Assembly (NCBI RefSeq): GCF_029433295.1
Contig: NZ_JAQTHV010000002.1
Location: forward strand, 124,001-188,000
Source: Bifidobacterium sp. ESL0784
GTDB lineage: Bacteria > Actinomycetota > Actinomycetes > Actinomycetales > Bifidobacteriaceae
Length of the DNA stretch: 64,000 bases
Direction of reading: 5' to 3'
The position numbers and the translations under genes are program-made. Numbering within the stretch: the first letter of the stretch is position 1; every line of letters begins with the position of its first letter. Shown in pieces: positions 17,539 to 27,600 of the stretch. The notes beneath the pieces were generated by a model. The model was not told the DNA's origin and did no database searches. It saw only the letters and a list, made by a program, of their open reading frames with translations.

Positions 17539-19110
17539 TCAGGCCTTGACGGCCTTGTCATGCTGGCGCTTGAACAGGAGCGCCCCGACCAAGGCTAGTG
17601 CGGCGACAATCGCGAAAAGCAGCCAGGTGTAGAACCCGCCGGTGGTCGCCAACTCGCCCAGGTTCTTCACGTTGTAGACGGTGAAGCCGGGGGTGCGATC
17701 GGCGGTCATTGTGGTCTGATTCGGCGCAGCCTGCAGCCCCGTGATCGTGTTGTCGACCAGGTTGTAGCTCGGTGTCTCGGTTTCGCTGAGACCGGTGACC
17801 TTGCCGTCGGCGCTGATGGTGAACTTGAAGACCGGGAAGGCATGGGCATGGTCCGCGTCGGTCGCGGTCTGCGTGACCGTGTAATCGCCTACGCCAAGGG
17901 TAGGGACGGTGACCTTGCCATCGGACCCGGTGGTGACATCCTTGCTGACCGCAGGCTCATCGGTGGCGCTGGGCTTGGTGAGTGTAAAGGCGCCTCCGTT
18001 GATTTTGATGCTGTGGTCGGCTTGGTCAAGCAGCGTGATCGTCGGATTGACGGAGAGCAGGAGCAGATCGCTGGTGCCGCTTACCGGGCTTGCGCCTTCC
18101 GGCGTGCTCGAATACGTGGCTGTGACATCTTTGTCCGTCCCGCTGACGGCGACGACGAAATCGACCTTCGCGCCGGCAGGCAGGCCCGACAGGTCATAGG
18201 TATGGCCACCGGGTACCGTCGGGGAAAGGTTGGTTGCGGTGCCGTTGACCTTGAACGTGATGCCGGTGATGCTGGCGTTGCCGGAACCGGTGGGGGTATC
18301 GAAAGTCAGGGTCGGAGCGGTGTTATGGCCGGTCTCCGAACCAGGGGTCGAAACCACACCGTGCAGATGGCTGACCGACTGGTCGCCGGCAATCTTGGCG
18401 ATGTGATGGTTGCTAATCGGGTCGGAATCTCCCGGAACCGCCGGATTGGTGGGCGTCGCACCCGGTTCGGTGTTCGGGTCGGTGTTGATGGGCGGCTTTT
18501 CCACATCGGTGGACTTGATGGTCACCGAGGCGTTATCCCCCTGAACGTTTCGGCCGTCTTCGGTCTGCGTGGCGAAAATGACGGGGCTGCCCTTGCTGTC
18601 CGTCATCAGGTAATAGCCTGCGGGCAGGTTCACCGTGAAGGACGTTGCACCGGCAGCAGGGCTCTGGTCGCCGATGGCGGTAGAGGAGGCGCCGGGATTG
18701 GCGGCAAACTGAACCGCCACATTATGCAGATCGGATTCGCTCAGCAGCGCCAATGTGTGCGCGGCGGAACCGGTGATCGTATGGCCTTTGGCGCCCAAGG
18801 CGGCGGCCAGCGCGGGCTGCGTGGCGGCCACGTCCTGAAGGTCGAAGCCCGTGATGGTTCCGGAGACCGGTACTACGTTTGTGTAACTGCCAAGCTGATA
18901 GAACTTGAAGGTGTGTCCGCCGAGGGTGTTGCCAGGCAGGGCCTTGACGACCATCGACACATCGGATTGCGGGCCAACAGATGGCGAGGACCCCACCGAA
19001 TGGTGCGGGCCTGCATTTGCAGCACCCACGGTGCCTGCAGCCATGGCGAGACAGACCGCTAAGCCTGCCGTCACGCCGACGGCACGGTACAGTACGGAGT
19101 TTTTCTTCAT
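17539..19110 (-). CDS. LPxTG-type pilin / wall-anchored surface protein
   Basis: ATG at 19110, after AAAGGA, gives 523 residues. A signal peptide begins KKNSVLYRAV and ends near AGTVGAANA. The C-terminus has the sorting signal LATTG (about 488), a hydrophobic stretch (FAIVAALALVGALLF) and the basic tail KRQHDKAVKA. The middle contains a KFYQLGSYTNV segment near the N-terminus like the first domain of fimbrial shaft pilins, and a later Cna-B-like region (FTLTKPSATDEP, VPTLGVGDYTVTQTA). A central Pro/Asn-rich linker lies near 195-220. It is the only pilin gene beside the class C sortase. Role: pilus subunit, inferred from context. Confidence 0.82.
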   Translation of the reverse strand: MKKNSVLYRAVGVTAGLAVCLAMAAGTVGAANAGPHHSVGSSPSVGPQSDVSMVVKALPGNTLGGHTFKFYQLGSYTNVVPVSGTITGFDLQDVAATQPALAAALGAKGHTITGSAAHTLALLSESDLHNVAVQFAANPGASSTAIGDQSPAAGATSFTVNLPAGYYLMTDSKGSPVIFATQTEDGRNVQGDNASVTIKSTDVEKPPINTDPNTEPGATPTNPAVPGDSDPISNHHIAKIAGDQSVSHLHGVVSTPGSETGHNTAPTLTFDTPTGSGNASITGITFKVNGTATNLSPTVPGGHTYDLSGLPAGAKVDFVVAVSGTDKDVTATYSSTPEGASPVSGTSDLLLLSVNPTITLLDQADHSIKINGGAFTLTKPSATDEPAVSKDVTTGSDGKVTVPTLGVGDYTVTQTATDADHAHAFPVFKFTISADGKVTGLSETETPSYNLVDNTITGLQAAPNQTTMTADRTPGFTVYNVKNLGELATTGGFYTWLLFAIVAALALVGALLFKRQHDKAVKA

Positions 19111-19166
19111 GGGATTACTTTCCTTTTGATGCGGAAGGAAAGAGGCCAACCGCAAGCGCTCTTCCT

Positions 19167-19220
19167 TGATATCAAATATCATCTTATAATCATTAATACA
19201 AAAGTTTTGTAATATGTCAA
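19167..19220 (-). promoter_or_regulatory. promoter and palindrome upstream of the pilin gene
   Basis: Minus strand TTGACA at 19215-19220 and TATTAA at 19193-19198, 16 bp apart. Just downstream is the palindrome TGATATCAAATATCA (19167-19181), placed where a repressor would block early transcription. Start of translation is about 75 nt further on. No G-tract of the kind reported for phase-variable bifidobacterial pili is visible. Confidence 0.55.
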
Positions 19221-19532
19221 ACTTTTTACGTTTAGCTAATCATTATTTGACGTCGATATGCACAAAGATTACCAGACACAATAATGTAATGCCTAAAAGT
19301 AAAACTTCAATATGAAATTTTACTTGGAAAATGGCCCATAACAACGCTGATGACCAGTTTCACAGGACTCGTGGACAGACTTGAAACAACGGTTGAAAAA
19401 TTGACGAATTCCCGTCAAATTGGATTTGACGAAATACATTTTCCAGATTTCCGCATTATTATGTCAACATTTGACTAAAATTTGAACAGAATACTTGAGA
19501 ACCCCAGAAAACGGAAATGAAAACATCCAGAG
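19221..19532. other. AT-rich spacer between pilin promoter and tRNA-Gly
   Basis: No gene. The stretch is clearly more AT-rich than its surroundings and repeats ATTTGAC-like words (near 19250, 19430 and 19470). Confidence 0.5.
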
Positions 19533-19603
19533 AGCGGATGACGGGAATCGAACCCGCGTAATCAGTTTGGAAGACTGAGGCTCTACCATTGAGCTACATC
19601 CGC
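19533..19603 (-). tRNA. tRNA-Gly (anticodon TCC)
   Basis: Full cloverleaf on the minus strand: acceptor GCGGATG pairing with CATCCGC, D-arm TAGCTCAATGGTAGAGC, anticodon loop CTTCCAA, T-arm GCGGGTTCGATTCCCGT. The 3' CCA is not encoded. It decodes GGA and GGG. Confidence 0.96.
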
Positions 19604-19957
19604 GTGCCATTCCGCAAGTTCCCTAGAACCCACAAAACAACGACTTTCAGTATACACGAGGCACGGAATTGGCGACACGTCCATCGACTTGTGCGATCGA
19701 TGAAGCGACAATATTCCTCAATCACAGCTAGGCAGCACCGCAAGCAGCACCAAACGATGAATTCAATACCAATTGATGTTCCGTGCTGCGCCAGCATCGA
19801 GGCCTGATTCCAGAAATGGCGGAATCAAGCCATTCTTCTTTTCCGATAAGTCAAAGAAAAAGCACGGAAGCGCTGATGACGATGTATCAACGTTTCCGTG
19901 CTGCACGTTCATCCAGACTACCCAACGATCAACGATGGCCGGGCAGATTGAATGTTG
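19604..19957. other. spacer between tRNA-Gly and beta-glucosidase gene
   Basis: No gene with a credible start. A small hairpin, TGATTCC...GGAATCA, lies near 19806-19828, and the beta-glucosidase terminator is at 19852-19902. Confidence 0.5.
19852..19902 (-). terminator. beta-glucosidase gene terminator
   Basis: Minus strand AGCACGGAAACG...CGCTTCCGTGCT followed by TTTTTCTTT. It lies 55 nt past the stop of the GH3 gene. Confidence 0.8.
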
Positions 19958-22213
19958 TCACTTGCTGACCTTGGCATATTCCGCCAGAAGATTCTTGGTA
20001 AGCTCCTCGGCAACATCCGCACCGAGCATCATGGCCATGCCGCCGACGGTGCAACTGTCGACGAACATTACGAGCAGGCTGCTGTCAGGCATGATGTTGC
20101 GGCCGAACTGCTTGTCGAGCTTGGCCACGACCTTGTCGACGATCGGGCCACCGACCGGATCATCCTTCCATTCCTTGAACGTGGACCATTCGGTGAGCTT
20201 GGCGACCTTGCCGTCATCGTCGAGATCGACGGTTACGGTGTCGGCGATGTCACGCGAAGACGTGGCGACCTCGATGCCGTATGTGCCTTCCTCGACCTTC
20301 CAGCCCTCAAAACGCTCGGACCAGTAGGCGAAGGCGCGGGAATCGAGATCGACGCAAACCTCGGCGGATTCCCCGGGCTCGAGGTAGACCTTCTTAAAGC
20401 CCTTGAGTTCGTGGACGGGACGCTCGACGGCCTCCTTGGGTGGGACGACATAGAACTGCACGACCTCGGCGCCGGCAACATCGCCCGTGTTCTTCACGGT
20501 TGCGCTGACGCGAGCGGACTGCGGGCCGGTCTTCTCGGCCTTCGCGTCCGAAATCTCGAAGGTGGTGTAGCTCAGGCCATAACCGAACGGATATACGACC
20601 GGCTTGTGGAAGGTGTCGTAGTAACGATAGCCGACGAAGACTCCTTCGCCGTAGTCGACGTGGCCTTCCTCGCCCGGCCAGTTCATCATGGTCGGATCGT
20701 CGTCCAGGTCATTGATGATCGTCTGCGCGAGCTTGCCGGACGGACTTACATCGCCGAAGACGACATCGGCGGTTGCGGCGCCGCCGGCCTGGCCCAAGAG
20801 CCAAGCTTCGAGAATGGACTTGGCGTCATCGGCCCACGGCATGGAGACCGAGGAACCGTTGGAAAGGACTACCACGACGTTCTTGTTGGCAGCGGCCACG
20901 TCCTTCAACAGCTCGACCTGCTTGGCGGGGATGTCGAGCGAGGTGCGGTCGAAGCCCTCGGATTCGTATTCGGCAGGCAGGCCGAGGAAGAGCAGCACGG
21001 TGTCGGCGCCTTTGGCGGCGGCAACAGCCTCGCTGGTCAGAGCCGGGTCCTGAGGGTCGTCCTCGAGCGTGAAGCCAGGCGCAAAGTCCGCGTCAATGCC
21101 ACGCTCCTTCAAAGCGTCGAGGAAGCTGGTGAGCTTGTTCGGATTGATGAGCGAAGAGCCGGCGCCCTGATAACGCGGAGTGCGCGCGAATTCGCCGATA
21201 ACGGCCAGCTTGGTGCCGGGCTTAACCGGCAGCAGCGAATCGTCGTTCTTCAGGAGCACCATGGCCTCGCGGGCGGCACGGCGGGCGACGTCATCATGCG
21301 CGTCGACGTCGTAGCGATAGCCGGCCTGGCCCTTTTCCATGGCCGGACGGGTCTTCGAGACCAGATCGATCATGCCTTGAGCCATCTTCTCGAGCTGCTC
21401 GGGCTTAAGCTCGCCGTCGCGCACCGCATAGACGACCTTGGCGTCGGTATTGGTCGGCGGCATCTCGAGGTTCAAGCCAGCGTTCAAAGCGGCGGCACGA
21501 TCATGCACAGCGCCCCAATCGGACATGACGATGCCTTTGAAGCCCCACTCGTCACGCAGCACGTCGGTCAGCAGCCACTTGTTCTGGGAAGAATAGACGC
21601 CGTTGACCTTGTTGTAGGAGCACATGATCGTCCAGGGCTGGGCGGTCTTGACGATGTGCTCAAAGCCAGGCAGGTAAATCTCACGAAGCGTACGTTGCGA
21701 CATGTTGGCGCTCACGCGCATGCGGTCGGTCTCCTGGTTGTTGGCCGCGAAATGCTTGAGCGACGTGCCAATGCCCTTGGACTGGATGCCTTCGACCTCC
21801 CCGACAGCCTCATGGCCAGCCAGATAGGGATCCTCGCTCCAGAACTCAAAGCAGCGGCCGCCCAGCGGGTTGCGCTTGATGTTGATGCCAGGGCCCAGAA
21901 TGACCGCGACCTGCTCCTGGATGCATTCCTCGCCCATCGCTTCGCCGGTTTCCTTCACCAGTTCCGGATTCCAGCTTGACGACATGCCCGCGGCCGGGGG
22001 GAAGCAGGTGGCGGGAACGGCCTTTTCGACATCCATGCCTTCGAGGTTCTGAGCCTTGCGCAGTCCATGGGGGCCATCGGTGATGGTGTAGTTCGGCAGT
22101 CCTTCTTCAGGCACAGAGCCGATGCTCCACGGGTTGGTGCCACTGGTCAGCGCCGCCTGCTCTTCTACACTGAGATCCTTGGCGCTGGTTACTGGTGTTG
22201 TCTGATTGGTCAT
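19958..22213 (-). CDS. glycoside hydrolase family 3 beta-glucosidase
   Basis: 751 residues with the usual three-part GH3 build. The N-terminal barrel has NIKRNPLGGRCFEFWSEDP and the nucleophile Asp in GIVMSDWGAVHD (about 230). The alpha/beta sandwich domain has the likely acid/base Glu in EYESEGFDRTSLDIP (about 416) and LGQAGGAATADVVFGDVSPSGKLAQT. The C-terminus has the fibronectin III-like domain (VVYPFGYGLSYTTFEISD, VQFYVVPPKEAVERPVHELKGF). No signal peptide, so it is cytosolic and acts on imported beta-glucosides or related oligosaccharides; the exact substrate cannot be read. ATG has AAAGG seven bases upstream. It stands alone, with a palindromic operator upstream. Confidence 0.94.
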   Translation of the reverse strand: MTNQTTPVTSAKDLSVEEQAALTSGTNPWSIGSVPEEGLPNYTITDGPHGLRKAQNLEGMDVEKAVPATCFPPAAGMSSSWNPELVKETGEAMGEECIQEQVAVILGPGINIKRNPLGGRCFEFWSEDPYLAGHEAVGEVEGIQSKGIGTSLKHFAANNQETDRMRVSANMSQRTLREIYLPGFEHIVKTAQPWTIMCSYNKVNGVYSSQNKWLLTDVLRDEWGFKGIVMSDWGAVHDRAAALNAGLNLEMPPTNTDAKVVYAVRDGELKPEQLEKMAQGMIDLVSKTRPAMEKGQAGYRYDVDAHDDVARRAAREAMVLLKNDDSLLPVKPGTKLAVIGEFARTPRYQGAGSSLINPNKLTSFLDALKERGIDADFAPGFTLEDDPQDPALTSEAVAAAKGADTVLLFLGLPAEYESEGFDRTSLDIPAKQVELLKDVAAANKNVVVVLSNGSSVSMPWADDAKSILEAWLLGQAGGAATADVVFGDVSPSGKLAQTIINDLDDDPTMMNWPGEEGHVDYGEGVFVGYRYYDTFHKPVVYPFGYGLSYTTFEISDAKAEKTGPQSARVSATVKNTGDVAGAEVVQFYVVPPKEAVERPVHELKGFKKVYLEPGESAEVCVDLDSRAFAYWSERFEGWKVEEGTYGIEVATSSRDIADTVTVDLDDDGKVAKLTEWSTFKEWKDDPVGGPIVDKVVAKLDKQFGRNIMPDSSLLVMFVDSCTVGGMAMMLGADVAEELTKNLLAEYAKVSK

Positions 22214-22329
22214 TGTGCAACCTTTCCTTTATTTCCCGCAAACCTCATCTCTGAGCCCTGCGTGCCAGCTATATTCCATTCAGTTATTGCCAATCCGGCC
22301 ATTCCTGAATTGGAGGATAACCACTTAGT

Positions 22330-22345
22330 TACCGACCGGTAGGTA
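22330..22345. promoter_or_regulatory. TetR-type palindromic operator before the GH3 gene
   Basis: TACCGACCGGTAGGTA matches its own complement at 14 of 16 positions, the form seen at many TetR-family operators. It lies 117 nt before the GH3 start. On the minus strand a candidate promoter (TTATCA, 17 nt, TAACAT, about 22350-22380) sits just upstream, so a bound repressor would cover the start of transcription. No TetR gene is in the window. Confidence 0.5.
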
Positions 22346-22426
22346 GCTATATGTTAGCATAAACTATCAACTTTGATAACATACAAATCATCGAAAATTG
22401 AACAACGAAACGATGCCCGGCCGACA

Positions 22427-22897
22427 TCACCCGATCAACAGAACCACTGCGGATGCAATGGGCCCGTCGTGGCTTAAGGAGACATGCCAGCGTAATGAAT
22501 GCACGGAATCCAACGATGCCTGCAATTTCGCTTCACACGCATCACCCAACACCACACGCGGCCGCGAGCGCGAATCGTCGAGGACCTCGACCTGGGTCCA
22601 TGGAAAATCGTCAAGGGTATACGGATTCGGCCGATCGCCAAGCGCCTCGCACCAAGCCTTGAGCACGGCCTCTTTGCCCGCCCAACGAACGGCCAGATGT
22701 GCAGCCTCATCGTCATGCTTGGTCTTTGCACGCATCGCGGCCTGCTTCAGCTCCCGAGCGGAAAACAGGAGCCTTCCGCGCGAACCCGGCTCATCCAGCT
22801 GCTCGGCGAAGGCCGCAATATCGACCACATCATGCCCCAGTCCGAGCACCAGAGAGCCGTGCGGCTCCGCTTCAGTGCTTTCACTAACGTCAATCAC
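22427..22897 (-). CDS. acpS: holo-[acyl-carrier-protein] synthase
   Basis: 156 residues. GLGHDVVDI is the magnesium-binding motif near the N-terminus, RWAGKEAVLKAW the second signature near 90-101, and WHVSLSHDGPIASAVVL closes the fold. It transfers 4'-phosphopantetheine from coenzyme A to a serine of ACP. The type I synthase encoded at 24665 has an ACP domain but ends after its ketosynthase with no transferase domain, so this separate enzyme is the likely activator. The start is GTG at 22897; the frame is closed just upstream. Confidence 0.92.
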   Translation of the reverse strand: MIDVSESTEAEPHGSLVLGLGHDVVDIAAFAEQLDEPGSRGRLLFSARELKQAAMRAKTKHDDEAAHLAVRWAGKEAVLKAWCEALGDRPNPYTLDDFPWTQVEVLDDSRSRPRVVLGDACEAKLQASLDSVHSLRWHVSLSHDGPIASAVVLLIG

Positions 22898-22935
22898 AGT
22901 TTCATGCTACCTTCCCAACATGAATTCGCGAGCAA

Positions 22936-23091
22936 TCACACAAAACTCAACGGCAACAATGAAATTGCGGGCAGCATATGTAATACTGTTCGCCGATTTC
23001 CCTCGCTACCGGCGGACGCAGCCACTCCGGTTCCGATCGCCATTGCAAAAGCAACAACAAGGCTGATTACCGCCTTGTTCCAAGATTTCAT
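22936..23091 (-). CDS. short ORF with a signal peptide, probably a decayed secreted protein
   Basis: 51 residues beginning KSWNKAVISLVVAFAMA and reaching a cleavage-type VAASA at about 27. AAAGGA precedes ATG but is only two or three bases away. After the signal peptide only about 24 residues follow, with no recognisable domain, then TGA 38 nt before acpS. The organisation suggests a gene truncated or frameshifted after its signal peptide, though a genuine small secreted peptide is possible. Confidence 0.35.
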   Translation of the reverse strand: MKSWNKAVISLVVAFAMAIGTGVAASAGSEGNRRTVLHMLPAISLLPLSFV

Positions 23092-23130
23092 TTTCCTTTA
23101 TAAGGTCTCAAGGCAACCTTGATTTACAGG

Positions 23131-23152
23131 TACCGGCTTAAAAAAGCCGGTA
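23131..23152 (-). terminator. hairpin upstream of the small signal-peptide ORF
   Basis: TACCGGCTT, four A, AAGCCGGTA is a perfect inverted repeat. It lacks a clear T-run after the stem on either strand, so the terminator role is uncertain. Confidence 0.4.
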
Positions 23153-23428
23153 TCCGCAAATCTCCCCCATATAGATTTCCCCTTCGGGATGAATTGTAAC
23201 ATAATCGGAGGAAATATATTAGACGGTGTTTCTTGATTTATCGGTAATAAGTTACAAATCAAATATATTTATATAAGATAGGGAATCAACGAAACCCGGA
23301 CAACGAATTCCGATAAATTATTCGTCAAGCCGTCAAACTTTTGCACTGGACATCAAATTACCCATCTGCGCTACGTTCTATATGACAATCTGGATCGGAA
23401 AAGAAAAGCGCATAAACGAACTGGTAAA

Positions 23429-23647
23429 TCAGCGATTTCCCACAATCGAACATCTCAGCTCCATATTTGCGGCATCAGACCAAGAACCGGCTGCTATCTG
23501 ATTTCGTAGCATCCCGTTGCGGTGCCGGGCATACATATTGAACCGATCTTTAATGGACCAGTAACGATAGGCGACAACAAATATCACGAAATAAGCAACT
23601 GTGAAAAGAGCTGGCACCGCCCAATTGAAACGTAGCGGGGTATTCAC
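23429..23647 (-). CDS. possible small membrane protein or gene remnant
   Basis: 72 residues from GTG with one hydrophobic segment (VPALFTVAYFVIFVVAY) and a basic tail. No ribosome site was seen. The frame stays open for about 33 codons upstream of the GTG, encoding LICPQGGYGGIGQWQAGQ, which looks like true protein but has no usable start. It is probably the end of a degraded gene. Confidence 0.3.
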   Translation of the reverse strand: MNTPLRFNWAVPALFTVAYFVIFVVAYRYWSIKDRFNMYARHRNGMLRNQIAAGSWSDAANMELRCSIVGNR

Positions 23648-23910
23648 GGAAATCGCACTGTCCGCCTGACCTGCCTGCCACTGCCCGATTCCACCATACC
23701 CACCTTGAGGGCAAATCAGGCCATCCGTGGTTAAAAGATGTTAGGGGAATGACCTGAATTCGAAATAAAACAAAGGATGCCCATCAATTCAAGCATATTA
23801 TGTATTATTGTAGGTATTGCTTATAAGGGCGATCGGCCTCGGTAATATATGCCCGCTTTCATAAACAATTCGATTCTCGTGATAGAAGATGGAAGGACCA
23901 GGTAGAACAT

Positions 23911-24399
23911 ATGAGCATTACGTTCCGCGAGAATCCCGAATTGCCGAAAGGCAATGTCAATATCATTGTCGAGGCAAGTGAGGCAACCAAGGAAACCATC
24001 AAGCTGATGCAGGAGATCAAAGCATTGCAACAACGCAACATGAACACCATCGCCATCGAAGCCAACGGCGGCTTCGAAATCATACCGACTTCGTCCATCG
24101 TCGCAGTAGAGAACGACGGGGAGATGCTCAACATCCATGCCCTTGCCGGCAAAGAGAACGCTGGGAGAAAAAGCCCTCCGATCACCACGTTCACCACCCG
24201 TGACACACTCGTTCATTTCCTGACGCGGCTGCCTTCGGACTTCGTGCGAATATCGCGACAAGCGCTTATCAGTGTACGGCATTTACGCTCACTGAAACTC
24301 AGCTATTCGGGGAACATGAGCGCAAGCCTTGACGGCGGCATGGAAGAAACGGTCGGACGGCGCTATGTGCCAAACCTGCGCAAAATAATCGGAGCGTGA
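23911..24399 (+). CDS. LytTR-domain transcriptional regulator
   Basis: 162 residues with no receiver domain. The first 60 are a helical region (ASEATKETIKLMQEIKALQQ). From about 60 the LytTR DNA-binding domain follows: IIPTSSIVAVENDGEMLNIH, FTTRDTLVHFLTRLPSDFVRI and the conserved RQALISVRHLRSLKL with VGRRYVPNLRKII at the end. Single-domain LytTR regulators of this kind usually sit beside a small membrane partner such as a DUF3021 protein; none is seen here. It lies on the plus strand between acpS and the fatty acid synthase gene, both minus; its target is unknown. Confidence 0.85.
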   Translation: MSITFRENPELPKGNVNIIVEASEATKETIKLMQEIKALQQRNMNTIAIEANGGFEIIPTSSIVAVENDGEMLNIHALAGKENAGRKSPPITTFTTRDTLVHFLTRLPSDFVRISRQALISVRHLRSLKLSYSGNMSASLDGGMEETVGRRYVPNLRKIIGA

Positions 24400-24583
24400 C
24401 CGGAACCGCACAACCGTGCCGGCAGCATCAGTATCCGGCTGAGGATTTCGCTATATTCGCAGGCGAGCAACAAGGGAATGTACTTCGGGCGGACCGGCTG
24501 CTGCCGCAGTATCGGAGCCGGAGTCGGGTTACTACGCTCATCCATACGATTGAAAAATAAGCCCAATGGCCAGACAGTAAGAA

Positions 24584-24615
24584 GCCCGCCGCTGGATTGT
24601 TTACCAGCGGCGGGC
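24584..24615 (-). terminator. fatty acid synthase gene terminator
   Basis: A perfect 12-bp stem, GCCCGCCGCTGG and its complement, with an 8-nt loop, 50 nt past the fas stop. The minus-strand tail TTCTTACTG is modestly T-rich. It could also stop plus-strand transcription from the LytTR gene. Confidence 0.7.
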
Positions 24616-24664
24616 CATTGCTTCGTCTATCACTCAAAGGCGATGACGGAACCTCTCTTGTCGG

Positions 24665-27600
24665 TTACGCGAAATAGCCGTCGGAGCCGAGACGAGCGTC
24701 CGGGTTGAGGAGCATCGCCTTTTCAGCCTCGTGGGCACTATAGGTCTTCGTGTCTTCGTGGAAGCGACGGTTGTCGATCTCCTCATAGAGCGGGGCCTCG
24801 CCCATCATGCCCATCAGGCGGCGGCGTTCGCCACGGGCCAAACGCTCGTTGGCACGCTTGCGCCATTCGTCGAGTGCATCCTGGCCATATTCGTTGGCCA
24901 CCGAAGCCTCGAAGGCGCCGGGGTTGACGAGGGCGACGAAGCCGGAGACATGGCCGAAGCCGAGAGATGTGACCAGACCGGCCTTGACGGAGCCGATGTT
25001 GAGCGGCTTGCGAAGCCAGACCATGTGGTCGTCCTTACGCATCTTCGGGTCGACGCAGTCGAGAGCCGCGTTGGCGGGAATGACACCGGACTTGAACAGC
25101 TGAGTCAAGCCATCGATCTGGAAGATCGCAGCACCGCCCATCGCATGGCCTGTGAGGCTCTTCTGCGAAATCACGAACAGCGGGTTGCCATCATTACGCC
25201 CGATGGCGTGCTGGATGGAGTTGTGCAGCTCGGATTCGTTGGAATCGTTGGCATTGGTGGACGTATCATGCTTGGACACCACGGCGATGTCGTCGGGGGC
25301 GACCCCGAGACGCGCTAGCTGGCGGACCAGCTGGGAATCCTTGCCACCCTGAGCCGCAGCCAAAGCGCCAAGGCCAGGAGCCGGAATCGAGGTGTGCGCG
25401 CCGTCGGCGAAGCTGTGGACGTAACCGACCACGGCCGCCACGGGCAGGCCCATCTTCATCGCGATATCGCCACGGGTGACGAGCATCGTGCCGCCGCCTT
25501 CGGACTCAACGAAGCCGTCGCGTCGGCGGTCATTGGAGCGGGAGAAGAAGCGGTCGGAAATGCCCTTGCCGTACATCACGTTCGCGTCAGCGGTGGCACC
25601 CATGTTGCCGAAGCCAATCACCGAGTCCACGCCGATGTCATCGATCGCGCCGGTGACCACGAAGTCCGCCTTGCCAAGGGCGATCTTGTCGACGCCCTCT
25701 TCAAGCGATACCGCGGCGGTGGCGCAGGCCGAGACCGGCTGAATCATATTGCCGTAGCCGCCGATGTAGGACTGCATGACGTGCGCGGCGACAACGTTCG
25801 GCAAGGCTTCCTGCAGGATGTCGGTCGGAATCTCGTGGCCGAGGAAGCGGTCGAGATAAAGCTTGCGCATGCTGGACATGCCGCCGAAACCGGTGCCCTG
25901 AGTAGAGGCGACCATCGAAGGATGAATCGTCTGCAGAACCTCGGCCGGGGTGAAGCCTGCGGAAAGGTAGGCATCGACCGTGGTGACAATGTTCCAGAGC
26001 GCGATCTCATCGACCTCGCCGACCATGGAGGCCGGAATGCCCCACTTGACCGGGTCGAAGCCCTTCGGGAACTGGCCACCGACGGTGCGGGTCATCGCGA
26101 AACGCTTGGGCACGCGAATCATCGAACCGGGCTCACGGGTGACGCTCCACTCTCCGGACTCTTCATCCTGGGCGATCTGCGTATGCTCGGCGTCCATGAT
26201 GACGTACTGCTGGGCGACCTCTTCGCTGGGAACGTTGAAAGTGACCTCGTGGTCGAGGTAGATTTCCACCTCACCACTGGCAGTGCCTTCCTGATAGTCA
26301 CCGCTACCCATGCCGTTGTCGAAGGGACGCAGGCCGGAACGGGCCACGACTTCGTCGTGATAGCGCTCGGCGATGTCCTCTTCGGGTACAAGGTTGCCGT
26401 CGGTGTCATACCAACCGGCCTTCGGGCTATCCTGCCAGGTGACCAGGCCCATGTTCCAGGCCAATTCAAGCACGGCTCCGGCGGAGAGATCAACACTGCC
26501 ATCGGAGTGAATGCCCAACTCGGCCTCATTGCGGGTGCGGCCGGAGCCCCACGGACCCAGCTCGCCGATGGAGACGATGACAATCTCGTCCTCAGGCTTG
26601 ACGGTGACGTTGCGCCAGTCGGCGAGGTTCACCTCAGCCTGACGCGGAGGGTTCGGTGTGGGCAGCGCCTTGATGAGCGTCGCCTGCCCGTCCTTGTCCT
26701 TGGCGGCATCGGCTTGAGTGTTCTCGTCGGCGCTTGCTGCGGCGGAATTGGCTTTGTCGGCCTCGGCCTCGGCGCGCAGGGCGGCGATGTCAATGGGCTC
26801 GCTTCCTAGGCCACCGGTCAGATCGGCGCGAAGCGGGGCCTTCTCGGCCTGCTTGCGGGCGCCGGCATCGGCCAGATCGAGCAGCTGCTGTGCGATCTCT
26901 TCGGTGGAATAAGTGCGGATGCCATGACGTTCGACCACATCGACCAGCGGATCGTTGCCGCCCATCAGGCCGGTGCCACGCACCCAACCGATCAGCGGGT
27001 GGGCGAAGGTGACACGACCGGACCAATCCTTCTCGGCGCGGGCGCGGGTGACGATGGCATCAAACGAAGCCTTGACCTCGCCATAAGCACCGTCGCCGCC
27101 GAAGACGCCACGGTTCGGGGAACCAGGCAGGACGACGTGGAGCTTGTGCTGCACATCGGTGTCGCCGCCGATGGCCGCGAAACCGGTGATCGCACGTTCG
27201 ACGCCCCAGAGCATCAGGCGTGCCTGCGACTCGAAAAGCTGACCGGAATCGGCCATGGTGCCATGCACCGGAGGAGCCGCGAACGGGAAGAAGAGGCTTG
27301 GCTCGTAGGCCGGCTTCAGGATCGTGGTGGTGGCGCCGGTGGTCTTCTTGCTCACGCCGCCGACCCACTTGACCAGCGCATCAACGTCGCGATAGCTGGA
27401 GAGGTTGGCAGGAACGAGCCAGAGCTTGGCATCGCCGACCGCATGCTCGCGGTAGACCTGCTCGGCCCAAGCCTTCACCGACTGCTTGAAGCTGTGGGAG
27501 GTGGCAATCACCGTCGCGCCGCCGGCCAACAGACCTTCGACGACCTGTCCCGCGATGGAGTTCGGAGCCACACCCGTGACCACTGCGACGTCACCGGCAA

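Larger units (their letters stand above)
23092..23910. other. gene-poor stretch upstream of the LytTR gene
   Basis: Apart from a hairpin at 23131-23152 and one doubtful small ORF (23429-23647), nothing gene-like was found. Base composition is more AT-rich than nearby genes, as expected for decaying sequence. Confidence 0.5.

Noticed and set aside
19952-21979. 675-codon plus-strand open frame opposite the GH3 gene
   Set aside because: No motifs or ribosome site; the minus-strand GH3 frame is fully conserved in catalytic motifs.
22398-23066. 222-codon plus-strand open frame over acpS
   Set aside because: It overlaps a clear acpS gene on the other strand and has no family motifs.
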